Shown one piece after another: positions 43,863-53,541 of a stretch of 64,000 nucleotides of DNA (position 1 is the stretch's first letter; every line of letters begins with the position of its first letter). A program made the translations under genes and the position numbers. Below the pieces are notes generated by a model, which saw only the letters and a program-made list of their open reading frames with translations, was not told where the DNA came from and ran no database searches. The DNA lies in NCBI GenBank assembly GCA_002778195.1, contig PCDI01000006.1, forward strand, positions 625,950-689,949, in the 5' to 3' direction. Source of the stretch: Raffaelea ambrosiae (lineage: Eukaryota > Ascomycota > Sordariomycetes > Ophiostomatales > Ophiostomataceae).

Positions 43863-46044
43863 ATGCATTTCCAGGCTCTCGCTGCCTGTGCCCTTCTGGG
43901 CAGTGCGGCCCTCGAGGTCGCCGCCAGCCCCGTCACCCACCAGCCGCACGCCGTCCTGGATGCCCGCACCGACATGCAGCACTCCCGCCGCCAGGTTCCC
44001 AAGACCCATGCGCTGCACGAGCGCCAGATGCCCCACTCCGCGAAGGCGTGGAAGCCGATGAAGCGCGTGCCCGCGAAAGCCCTGCTGCCCATGCGCATTG
44101 GCCTCAAGCAGCGCAACCTGGAAGCCGGCCACGACCGCCTGATGGCCATCCGGGACGTCAACTCGGAGCACTACGGCAAGCACATGACCGCCGAGGAGGT
44201 CATTGACTTCTTTGCGCCGGCCAAGGACAGCGTCGACGCCGTCATCGACTGGCTGACCGAGTCGGGCATCAGCCGAGACCGCATCTCGCAGTCCGCCAAC
44301 AAGCAGTGGATCCAGTTCGATGCCACCACCGCCGAGGCCGAGGAGCTGCTGGTGACCGAATACTACGAGTTCGAGCACCACTCCGGCACCCGCGACCTGG
44401 GCGCCTCGCACTACCACCTGCCGCACAAGGTGCGCTCCCACATCGACTACGTCACGCCGGGCATCCGTCTCCGGCGCGATGCCAAGACGCAGGAGAAGGC
44501 CGCTCTCAGGAAGATGAAGAAGAGGGCGTACGCAGACCACGAGAACCCTGTCGCCGTCTCCGTTGGTACCAAGGCTCCCAATGCCCTGCTGCCGACCCTG
44601 CCGACTCTCAACTCCAGCGCCTGCGGCACCTATGTCACGCCCTACTGCATCAAGACCCAGTACAGCCTGCCCAACGGCACCACCGCCGCGAAGGGCAACG
44701 AGCTGGGCGTCTTCGAGAGCCTGGGCGACCACTACAGCAAGGAGGACCTGGACGCCATGTGGGCAAACGTCTACCCGGAGGTTCCTGTCGGCACGTATCC
44801 CGTCGAGCAGCTCATCGACGGCGCCACTGGCGCGGTGCCGCAGGCGGAAGCCGGTGCCGAGTCGAACCTGGACTTCTCGGCAGCCATTCCCATCATCTAC
44901 CCGCAGAATGCCATTCTCTTCCAGACCGACGACGAGGTCATCGAGGTCAACCAGACTGCGAGCGCGTACTACGCTGGATTCTGGAACAGTACGTTTTTGT
45001 GTTTTACACTTTATTGTTTTTTCTTTTTTTTTCTTTTCTTCTTTTTTCTTTTTTACCACTTTGTTTTGATATCATCATGCTGACTGGCCAGCCTTCTTCG
45101 ACGCCCTTGACGGCTCGTACTGCACGTACAGCGCATATGGCGAGACCGGCAACTGCGAGACGGCCGAGTGCCGCGACCCCTCGTACCCCGACCCGGCCGA
45201 GGGCGGCTACAAGGGCCAACTGATGTGCGGTGTCTACAAGCCGACCAACGTGATCAGCATCAGCTACGGCGCCGGCGAGGCTGATCTGCCGGCCTACTAC
45301 TGGAAACGCCAGTGCAACGAGATCCTGAAGCTGGGCCTGCAGGGCACCACGACGGTCATCTCGTCTGGCGACTATGGCGTGGCCTCGTTCCCGGAAGACG
45401 GCGGTGCCGACGGCTGCTACAACGAGACCATCTTCTACCCAGCAGCGCAGGCGTCGTGCCCGTACGTGCTTTCTGTCGGCGCCACCGAGTTCGACTCGAC
45501 CGGCACGAACTCGTCAAGCAAGCTGAGCGAGAAGGCCACCACGAGCTTTGCCTCGGGCGGCGGCTTCAGCAACATCCACGACGCGCCCGACTACCAAAAG
45601 GCCGCCGTGGCCCAGTACTTCAGCGAGGTCTCGCTCGACTTTACCGGCTACACGGACCCGGGCCTCAACTTCAGCGGCGCCGGCACCGGCAGGTACCACA
45701 TCGGCGGCCGCGGCTACCCCGACGTCAGCGCCATCGGCGAGCGCTTCATCATCAGCTATGCGGGCCACTGGTACACCATTGGCGGCACCTCGCTGGCCGC
45801 GCCGGTGTGGGCGGCCATCCTGACGCTGGTCAACGAGGAGCGCATTGCCCACGGCAAGGGCCCCGTGGGCTACATCAACCCGATCCTGTACGAGCATCCC
45901 GAGGTGTTCCAGGACATCACCGAGGGCTCGAACCCGGGCTGCGGTACGACGGGTTTCCTGGCTGCCAAGGGCTGGGACCCGCTGACGGGTCTCGGTTCGC
46001 CCAAGTACCCGAAGCTGCTGAGCCTGCTGCTGAGCCTGCCATAG
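43863..46044 (+). CDS. Secreted sedolisin (S53, tripeptidyl-peptidase type)
   Basis: Exons 43863..44988 and 45092..46044 (intron 103 nt, GTACGT to GGCCAG) give 692 residues. A signal peptide (MHFQALAACALLGSAALEVAA) is followed by a pro-domain of about 190 residues that folds and inhibits the enzyme until acid activation; GLKQRNLEAG and SEHYGKHMTAEEVIDFF are typical of it. The basic stretch around RKMKKRAYADHE is the likely pro-peptide cleavage site. The catalytic triad is present: Glu333 and Asp337 in ESNLD, and Ser609 in GGTSLAAPVWAA, with the oxyanion Asp469 in SSGDYGVA. The calcium site near the C-terminus (DITEGSNPGCG, GWDPLTGLG) is intact. Such enzymes degrade proteins outside the cell at acid pH and release tripeptides or act as endopeptidases. 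CCAAT and TATA lie 200 bases upstream. Confidence 0.93.
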
Positions 46045-47065
46045 AGAAGTGTATGTCTGGCAAGCTAAGCAGGGCTGGGTACATTTAATGCATAGGAGAA
46101 GAAACATAAACACGGGCAATAGAAATATACCTAATTTTTTTCTAACTGGGGTTATTACTATTTTTTTTTTTTTTTGTAAATCTAATTGATAATTTTTTTT
46201 ATCGGATATGAGAAGGCTCCCTTTTGGGTTGGGCCACTTCCAATCTTCTTTTTCATATGTGACTGAACCGCACCAAGAGAATAAGCAGGTAGGGCATTGT
46301 GGGCGCGGACATGTGCTCGATATCGCATGGACTGTCTTTTTGTTTCTTCGATGACGAACCGTTGATTTGCTATTTCATCTGGCGCATTGTGGTTCTCTTT
46401 GTTTCTGGGCCGGCTGTCTTTATCATCTCGAAGGCCCTTGGTTGATCATCTTGGACCCTGCAAACTGTATCTCACAAAGAAGACGAAGGTGGACAAGGCT
46501 TCGCTCTGGTGTGGCTGTTGTGCAACACAAAACCCATTCCAAGAGCCACATGCGCCTTGCAGAGAACAAAGAATGAAATGGCATGCAGCCACCAGAGCAT
46601 GCAGCCACCAGAGCATCGTGGCAGTATACCCCAGCTTCCTTCATTGTGTTCTTTCACACATTCTTCCTGTGCCGGATAAAAATGGTTCATTGGAACAAAG
46701 AAAAGAGGTGTTTCTTCTGGGTCTTTGGTACCTTTGTGGCAGGTGCCAACTTACACAAATTGGGAGAACTCATCCCTGCGCTGGCCGTTTTCAGAGGGAA
46801 CTGAAGAAGGACGGAGTCTCTTTGGGAACAGACAAATAGAAGCTACACCTTTCCTGTATTCTAGACAGCTGACGAACACGAAGGAGTCCAAACGCGAAAA
46901 TCCAATACCGCTTCTTTCCTTTTTTGTCTTGATTTTTTGTCTTGATTGAACGACATCCTCTGGATTGCTCGCAAAACTACCATCTCTCGAGAAGCCTCCA
47001 TTTTTCGTCGTGTATAGAATTTTGCTGGACAAAAGAATCATCTTCGGCCACTCATACCACACACA
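46045..47065. other. Intergenic
   Basis: This is the 3' region of the sedolisin gene, AT-rich to 46210, then the promoter of the next gene. A 16-base direct repeat GCATGCAGCCACCAGA lies at 46581-46612. No gene is seen. Confidence 0.5.
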
Positions 47066-49066
47066 ATGGCCCCCAGAAGGCCTGCTGCAAGACCGAACCG
47101 TCGGTGGCCCCAGCGCATCCGCAAGCTCAGCGCTATCGCCCTGGAGGCGCTCGCCAACCGGGAAGCCGAAGAGCGGATGCGTGCAGAGGCCCGCGCGGAG
47201 AGGGAGCAGGCCGCAGCGAGACGGGCTGCCAAGAGGGCGGCTGCAGATGCAGGTGCAGGTGCAAGCGCAGAAGACGGCGATGCGGGCGCGGCCCAACCAA
47301 ACAAGACACCCGCCAAAAAGAAGGCATCGCGAAAGAAGAAGACCCAGTCGGGGACGAAGCGGGCCACCGGCAGACGTGCCAAGAAGCAAAGACACAGACA
47401 GGCGGCGGCCGTTGTTGAGAAAGAAAACGGAGACGGCCCAACCAACCAGAACCACGACCAGAACAACAATGGCGTAAGTCAGAGCCTTGGGAATGTACCA
47501 GACAAGAACCTGTTCTTCTACGACACGCAAGGGGCTAATGGCGCGCAATAGAAAAATGAGCAGCAGGAACAGCAAAACCAAGAGGGGAAAGGCCCACAAG
47601 GCCCAGGTCAACAGGGCCAACACGACATGACAAGCGGTCTGCGGGCGGAACAGCAAGGACAAGACCAAACGGCAGGTGCCGAAACAGTCCAAGAACACCC
47701 CCCCGATCCTCGTCTGCAACCCCCACCACCTCCGCGGGGAGATGCAGCAGGCGAAGGGACTGTCAACCCACCAGAGAAACGGAGAACAAACCTCGGCCGC
47801 TCTCACGATCCTCAGTCGAGCTTGCCCACAGCTTTCTCGGATCCACGCAAAGCATCCGACAAGACATCAGACACAGCCGGAGCCCATGTACATCAGAATT
47901 CGCAGGAGCCTCGTCAACAAGACAATCTTGATCACGGCACTTTCATAACGGGCTCGTCCCAGCTGCCGGCAGCAGAGCCATCACTTACAGCCCCCCCCGG
48001 ATCGGAAAGCTTGGCAGGGACAGCGCCGGGACCTGCCCCAGAGGCCACGATGTCGTCCCCGGCGAACGCAGCAGGGGATCCCCCATCCGTGGCACCAAGC
48101 AAGCCCCCCGAGATACAGAAGCCACAGCTGGACGACGTGTTCTTCCCCTCGCTGCCACCGTTCGGAGCCGACCCATCGGCACCCGGCGCTTTCTTCTTTC
48201 CACTGCCTGATTTCGACCCTCCCTTTTGCTCCACTCCAGGGCCCGACGAGGTCATCGGCGACGAGGTGGCCAAGCTCTACCTCCACAACCGCAGCCTGGC
48301 TGACCCTAGCTTCAGCGCCCATTACCTCAAGGTGCACAATATGCCTTTGGATGACCCGCTACTCCGGTACGAAGGCGACCCGTCTGCGGGGCCCGCGGCT
48401 GGCAGCCAGAGCCAGACGGCCAAACCCGGGAGCGCGGCAGGCGGGGCCGGCGATGCAGAGCAGGGGGGCCTGCCCGACGATCTGTCCAAAGAGCTCTTTG
48501 GCGACACGCCGGAAGACAGCCTCGACGCGCAAGATGTGTCTGGTGCAGCAGATGCCAATGCCAAGCAGCCGGAGGGCATGGGCTGGCAAAACGATGGACA
48601 TGACAGCCCGCCCGTTCCACTGCAGTCCCGGGCCGAGTCTGCGTTGACTGCAGATCATGCGAGCACGCCGCCGCAGATACCGAGCATGTCGCAGCGACCA
48701 AGAAGTCGGCGACCGTCGCCAATCAACACCGACATGGCGGAACAGCGGGCGGGGTTTGTTCGCCAGTCGGAGGCAGTCGATTCGGAGACGGAGGATGACG
48801 ACGACGACGAGGATACTGATGACGATGGCGACGACGATGCGGTGATGGAGGATGCGGACGACGACGTCCAGCCGACGGTGGGATACACGGCTCCGCCGCC
48901 TAGACCATCGCCACTCCCAGGACGGCCACCGGCCCTGGTTCCAGCAAATCAGAGCGAAGAGTTTTTCAACACGCTCAGGCTGGATATCATGGCGAGGGAT
49001 TTGCTCCCAAAGCGCGGGGACGGCGCAGAGGCAGAGGGGAGAGATCCATCGCACGAACAGAGGTAG
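47066..49066 (+). CDS. Unrecognised basic/acidic disordered protein
   Basis: Exons 47066..47473 and 47552..49066 give 640 residues. The 78-nt intron has a GTAAGT donor, a GGCTAAT branch site and an AATAG acceptor. Its last three bases are an in-frame TAG, so an unspliced message would stop there. The start context is ACACAATGG. Residues 15-75 look helical and rich in Ala, Arg and Glu, followed by a very basic Lys/Arg patch (about 90-120) like a nuclear or nucleic-acid-binding signal. The middle is Gln/Pro-rich and low complexity. A short, more ordered block around DVFFPSLPPFG and EVIGDEVAKLYLHNRSLADPSFSAHYLKVH is the only part that looks folded. A long Asp/Glu run (about residues 550-575) precedes the end. 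I do not recognise a family; a nuclear role is a guess. Confidence 0.6.
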
Positions 49067-49167
49067 GATTTTCTTTTCTTTTCTTTTTCTTTTTTTTTTT
49101 TGGACAGTTTCCGAGAAACACAGGGAACGCACATCTGACCGGGACAAACAGAACCCCGGCTGTGGTG

Positions 49168-49632
49168 ATGGCGTCCAGACTCACGGCCTGCGTGTACGTT
49201 GGCTGCGACCGGTGCTACTACCAGAAATGTCCGTGCGTGTGCCACAGAAGGACCAGCAACGCCTTTTACCACGGGCGAACGCCGGAAGACACGGTGGACT
49301 TTGATACCGGGACGACCGCGGCAGCCACGACGTCTCACATTGCCGAGGAGGCCAAACGGGTTTTCGACGAGGAGATTAACAGGAAGCTGGAGGAGAAGTT
49401 TGATGATTTCGAAAAGACGCTCAGGAGGGAATTCAGCAAGTATTACGAAGAGCAAACCAGGGGCAAGACAGAGGAGGAGATTGCTGTATTCCAGGAGGAA
49501 TTCACGAGAGCGATGGAAAATGCCGACTTTGATGTGAGGAAGCTTTACCACGACGAGGACGGGGAAGAAGACGAGAACGAAGACGGCGGAGGCACGGGCG
49601 AAGACGCGGAAACGAAAGACGGCAAAGAGTGA
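49168..49632 (+). CDS. Unrecognised Cys-rich, coiled-coil protein or last exon
   Basis: From ATG 49168 the frame gives 154 residues. The start has a dense cysteine motif, ACVYVGCDRCYYQKCPCVCHRR, that could bind zinc. Residues about 50-125 form a charged heptad-like helix (EEAKRVFDEEINRKLEEKFDDFEKTL), and the tail is Asp/Glu-rich, as in the gene before it. The frame lies only 101 bases after the stop at 49066. A 30-base pyrimidine tract ending GGACAG (to 49107) looks just like a 3' splice site, and the frame is open from 49108. So this may be the final exon of the upstream gene through a donor I could not place, or a separate small gene with its ATG at 49168. Confidence 0.5.
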   Translation: MASRLTACVYVGCDRCYYQKCPCVCHRRTSNAFYHGRTPEDTVDFDTGTTAAATTSHIAEEAKRVFDEEINRKLEEKFDDFEKTLRREFSKYYEEQTRGKTEEEIAVFQEEFTRAMENADFDVRKLYHDEDGEEDENEDGGGTGEDAETKDGKE

Positions 49633-50144
49633 TATGCCAATGTGTCCTGTATTGTTTTGAGAAGAAAGTCCAATCTGGAATCGAATAATTAAAAGATGAG
49701 ACCCTGCACAGCCCTGCAAAACTGCACACAATCCAGTGAATGATCTCGCAAGAGTAATTGGAGCAGTGTAGCCCATCTCTTTGATTTGGAAGACAATGCC
49801 CCCGCTGGCCACGATGAAGTGCGTCAACAAACCACCCAACCTGAATCAACGAACAACCTGCTGCGCCTCGCAAGAGACAATTGCGACCAGAGAAGATCGG
49901 CAGAGCCACGTTCCCATTGTTGTCCAGGTCTTTCTGAACAATCTAGGAACAATGGTGTGCTCCTCGGCATGATGTCTGAGCCTTGCCAAGACAAAGAACC
50001 GAGAGTTGGCTATGGGAGTTTCAAAAGACAAGGAGCTTTGTCCGTTCTGGGCCCAGCCTTGCTATGCATTGACTACAGCGTTGTGTGAACAGGACCGCAC
50101 AAATAGAACAGAACTTCATTCTGCTATCTGGACATACTCTGAAC
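49633..50144. other. Intergenic
   Basis: This is the 3' region of the preceding gene and the promoter of the RING-type gene. No further gene is seen. Confidence 0.5.
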
Positions 50145-50152
50145 TATATAAG
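50145..50152 (+). promoter_or_regulatory. TATA box of the RING-type gene
   Basis: TATATAAG lies 90 bases upstream of ATG 50235, a normal distance for a short leader. Confidence 0.5.
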
Positions 50153-50234
50153 TGTCCAAAGGCTTTTCTAGCCCGGCGAACAATGTGTCTTTCCAAGTCA
50201 ACAACCATCGAATGTCCAACTTCTCCTTGCAGAC

Positions 50235-51110
50235 ATGGCCAAGAGACCGATGTCTCGGGAAGAGGCTGCTGGGCAGTCTGGTTCGCCTGCCAAGAGAGCC
50301 CGGACAGGCGGCACCAGAGACTTGGCAGAGTCCCTGCCGACTCCACCGACCGCAGCTCCGTCTGCTCTGGACGACTCATCATCATCGCAGGAGCGTGCCG
50401 GTCCTCCTCTACGACTGCTGGGGGGAGGACCGGCCACAGCCATGCGTCTCACCCCTGCCGAGCCATTCGGCGAGGCGCCCATCCCACCCCCGGACGACAT
50501 CCAGAAGCTGCTTCCCGTCTTTGCTGCGTACGGCCAGCACAACTGCGGCCAGCACGTCTCCCATAGGGCCGCCGCCCCGGGCCTCCTCCAGCCCCCGGCT
50601 CCTTCGAGCCCAGTGCCGGTAGTCTGCCGGGACTGCTGGTCCGCGCTGGCCGACCGGTCGGCCGTGCACGTGCTGCCCTGCGGCCACGCGCTCTGCCAGC
50701 CCTGCCTCCGCCACGCCGTGGACGTCATCGTGTATCGGCTCTACTGGAACTGGGACGTCGTCGCGCGGCACTTGTGCGCGTCGTTTTACGGCGCCGCCCA
50801 GGCCGCCCAGGCCCACCGCAACCGGGCCCTGGCGGCCGCCGGCTTCCTCTGCTGCGGCCAGCGCATGCATCTCGGGGTGTACATGCCGTGCATGGACCCC
50901 CTGACGGCGGAGCAGTACTGGCTCGGCCGGCAGCTCATGGCGTTCCCGCCCGACCGGACGCGGCCCTGCCGCTGTGCGTGGCCGGACTGCCAGGTGTTTT
51001 TGTCGCCGACGTGCGCGTATGTGCGGCGCGGGGTGCAGCGGTACTACTGTGTGCACTGCGGGGGGAACTCGATGCTGGTGAGCCGGATGCGGCTGATTCC
51101 GGCTCCATGA
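50235..51110 (+). CDS. RING/IBR-like zinc-finger protein
   Basis: An intron-free gene of 291 residues. The first 125 residues are disordered and carry a possible nuclear signal (KRARTGGTR). A RING-like cluster follows: C131 and C134 in VCRDCW, then LPCGHALCQPC (C149, H151, C154, C157). After a Trp/Tyr/Ala-rich helix of about 45 residues comes FLCCGQRMHLGVYMPC. Then PCRCAWPDCQVFLSP and YYCVHCGG form a second set of cysteines (C245, C247, C252, C272, C275). The order RING, then CCGQ-type turn, then a C-x-C ... C-x2-C ribbon recalls the RING1 and IBR parts of RBR ubiquitin ligases. No second RING with its catalytic cysteine follows. It may be a RING-type E3 or a truncated RBR derivative. The partner and substrate are unknown. 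Confidence 0.65.
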   Translation: MAKRPMSREEAAGQSGSPAKRARTGGTRDLAESLPTPPTAAPSALDDSSSSQERAGPPLRLLGGGPATAMRLTPAEPFGEAPIPPPDDIQKLLPVFAAYGQHNCGQHVSHRAAAPGLLQPPAPSSPVPVVCRDCWSALADRSAVHVLPCGHALCQPCLRHAVDVIVYRLYWNWDVVARHLCASFYGAAQAAQAHRNRALAAAGFLCCGQRMHLGVYMPCMDPLTAEQYWLGRQLMAFPPDRTRPCRCAWPDCQVFLSPTCAYVRRGVQRYYCVHCGGNSMLVSRMRLIPAP

Positions 51111-51267
51111 AGAGAAGATACTGGCGCCAACTCAAAAAAAAAATGGGAGATTAGTCAAACCGCGAAAGCACATAGAAGTGCATGGTATATACCTTATTTG
51201 GAACCCACTTGACCAGCGAATAAGTGCCGCGTTTGCGCCCTGGTGATGCATCGTGACAGACCCTTGT

Positions 51268-51340
51268 GGGGACGTAGTCTAATGGATATGGCGTCGGATT
51301 CCAGTCCCGAAGGTTGGGAGTTCAATTCTCCTCGTCCTCA
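51268..51340 (+). tRNA. tRNA-Trp (anticodon CCA)
   Basis: A 73-base cloverleaf without intron. The acceptor GGGGACG pairs with CGTCCTC (one G-U) and is followed by discriminator A. The D arm is GTC..GGC around TAATGGATAT. The anticodon stem TCGGA/CCCGA encloses the loop TTCCAGT, giving anticodon CCA. The T arm GGGAG/CTCCT encloses TTCAATT. The bottom pair of the anticodon stem is an A-C mismatch, which may be tolerated or edited. TTTTTT at 51342-51347 is the RNA polymerase III terminator. Eukaryotic tRNA-Trp also uses A as discriminator. Confidence 0.85.
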
Positions 51341-51354
51341 TCTTTTTTGCTCGA

Positions 51355-51450
51355 TTTTTATTTTTATTTTTATTTTATTTTTATTTTTGGTTGCAGAAAT
51401 CCATACCCGCTGCACGCACACCGATGCACGCACACCGATGCACGCACACC
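51355..51450 (+). repeat. TTTTTA microsatellite and 14-bp tandem repeat
   Basis: Just after the tRNA terminator is a (TTTTTA)n-like tract (about 51355-51390). It is followed by three copies of the 14-base unit TGCACGCACACCGA (51411-51450, last copy short). Confidence 0.8.
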
Positions 51451-53541
51451 GCGCAAATATCGTGAGGTTTACTGAATGAGGGGAGGCTCTGAAAAGGAGG
51501 GGGAGGGGGGCGCGCGAGTGACGGAAGGAGCGACGTAGCAGACAAAGTGTCGTTCACTCCTGGAAGGGGCGCGAAGGAGCCACTGTGGTGGTACACTCGC
51601 AGAAAGAGCTATTCGACCAATCCGCAGCCGTGCTGGAAGAGCTCTTGCCAGATCCTTGCTCTTCGTGCTCTTTCCTTCTGAATTGGGATGCGCGTCCGGA
51701 TGCTCTTTCCTGTTTCCGAAGTTCAACAAGCCAGCTTCTTTTTTTAACCCAAACGATGACAAAGACGACTTCAGATGACAAAGTCAGATTCAACCCTCCC
51801 GTGTTATCTTGGTTTCCATTCGACGCCCCGAATGTTTGGCGTGCGCCCAGAAAGCCACTCAACACTATTCCCCCCCGGTCCGATGCACACACATGGCACA
51901 CACACACCGCCCTGCAAGCCCGCCTCCAACTTGGCGCGGCTTGGGCCTTCCGACCAGCGGTGAGCATACTATGTACAAGTACGAGTACGATCCTCTTCTG
52001 CAGGCAGGAGGCTCCAACGGTCAACCCCACGTAGCGACTAGTTCGACCAAAGCAAATAGGGGGGGGGGGGGGGCTCATCAAGACACATGCCTCATGTGGC
52101 CTTAGTCTCTTTTTCTGTCACCACCTTCTACTGATGGCACTTCGGCCAGTCCGTCCTACGGCGTGAACCCGCAGCCCGCGTCCCGTCAGACCCGTTTGAC
52201 AGGTCCAAACGGGGCCACAACGGCTTGCCGGCCGCGTTCTAGACTGGCATGCAACGGGCGCGCTCATCTCAGACGACCCTGTGGGGGAGGGTAGATATCT
52301 TTGCTGCATGGGGGGTCGGAGCCAGAGGAGGGCTGACGCGGAAAAGCCCCTCGACAGCGACCAGCGTGCATCATGGGACCTGCAGCCGGGGGAAGCCGCC
52401 GGCGCTTCCCCGAGCTGCCGGCACACAGGAGGCGGGTTGACAAAGATACCTGGGCCCTTCTTGATGGCGACGGGGGAATCGTGCGTTCTGTGTGTCTGTG
52501 TGTCCGTGTGTCTGCTTGCCTGTCTGCTTGCCTGTCGGCTTGCCTGTCTGCTGGCCTGTCTGCTGGCCTGTCTGCTGGCCTGTCGTGCCCGTTTTCAATC
52601 CTTCGCTTCCGGCAGGCCTGGCCAATCGGTACTGGCTGCTCAACAGCATCGGCAGTGGTCTGGCCAGGCGACCCCCGATGAACACGAGCCAGAGCGAATT
52701 TGTTGGGGCTGGTGTCCCTTGCGTGACAGGAAGGCTGTTTGACGGGCAGGTTGATTGCACAGAGCCCTTCCTCTTGGGAGGGGCAGCCCATCCTCGCAAG
52801 CCATCGAAAGCCACGTCCCGGACCACCACGTCTAAACCACGCCCGAGTCCTGTACTGTCCTCCTGGACTAGATCTTCCCTGGCTTCGGCAACATGGTCGT
52901 TTTTTTTTTTTTTTAATTCGGCACTGGCCCGCCACTAAACCTGGTTTTCCGGAGACACACCTTCTCCACAACACTTGCTTCCCCCTAGTGCAACACACAT
53001 CTTCTTCAACACACAGCAGCAGCACCCACCATTGCTACACACCACCCGCCGGCCAATCTTCTCCCGGATCCGAAGCAGGCTTGCCCGCAGTCCAGGGTGT
53101 GGGCAGGCCCATTCTCGTCCTTTCTCTCCTGCCTGGCTAGCTCGGCTTGGGGGGGGGGGAGGAGGCTGCCCTCCTCCTCCTTTCTATGCACAGGCAGTCC
53201 GTCCCCATTTAAAATTTCCGCCTGTCCTTTTTTACGATTTTCCTTTTCTGTCCAAACTCCCTCGTCTTGCTGCACCCCCGGGCATCCTCCTCTCGTTCGA
53301 GTCGTTGTCTGCGCCCCCCCCCCCCCCCCCCAAAGGGCTCAGTTCGCAGCACGCCGGCCACAACCATCCGCGCGCAGATCGATAGCACGGCCGCCCCTCC
53401 ATCGGGCGTTGTTCGATTTTTGGCCTTTGGCTCCTCTTTGCTGACAGGCTGAAAGAGGAGAACAGAGGCGCAGGCGCTGGCACAGGCCAGAGAGCGAGAG
53501 CGCCCGCGCGGGAAATAAAACCCCCCTCCCAAAACGAGGCC
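51451..53541. other. Intergenic, 2.1 kb
   Basis: No supported gene. A TACGAGTA motif occurs at 51980, a G13 run near 52061, a 12-bp minisatellite at 52511-52582 and a C18-like run near 53315-53332. The final 300 bases are C/T-rich and form the leader of the Zn2Cys6 gene. Confidence 0.5.
52511..52582 (+). repeat. 12-bp minisatellite, six units
   Basis: Six back-to-back copies of TCTGCTTGCCTG. The first three end in CTTGCCTG (the third starts TCGG) and the last three read TCTGCTGGCCTG. The split into two variant blocks shows stepwise duplication. It is non-coding. Confidence 0.9.

Noticed and set aside
43839..45059. A 406-codon minus-strand frame opposite the sedolisin gene
   Set aside because: Shadow frame; it runs through the sedolisin intron and promoter-proximal tract without any domain.
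49063..49107. A roughly 45-nt intron GTAGGA to GGACAG joining the two unknown genes
   Set aside because: No branch site fits, and the joined frame hits a stop after about 14 residues, so it does not connect the two long frames.
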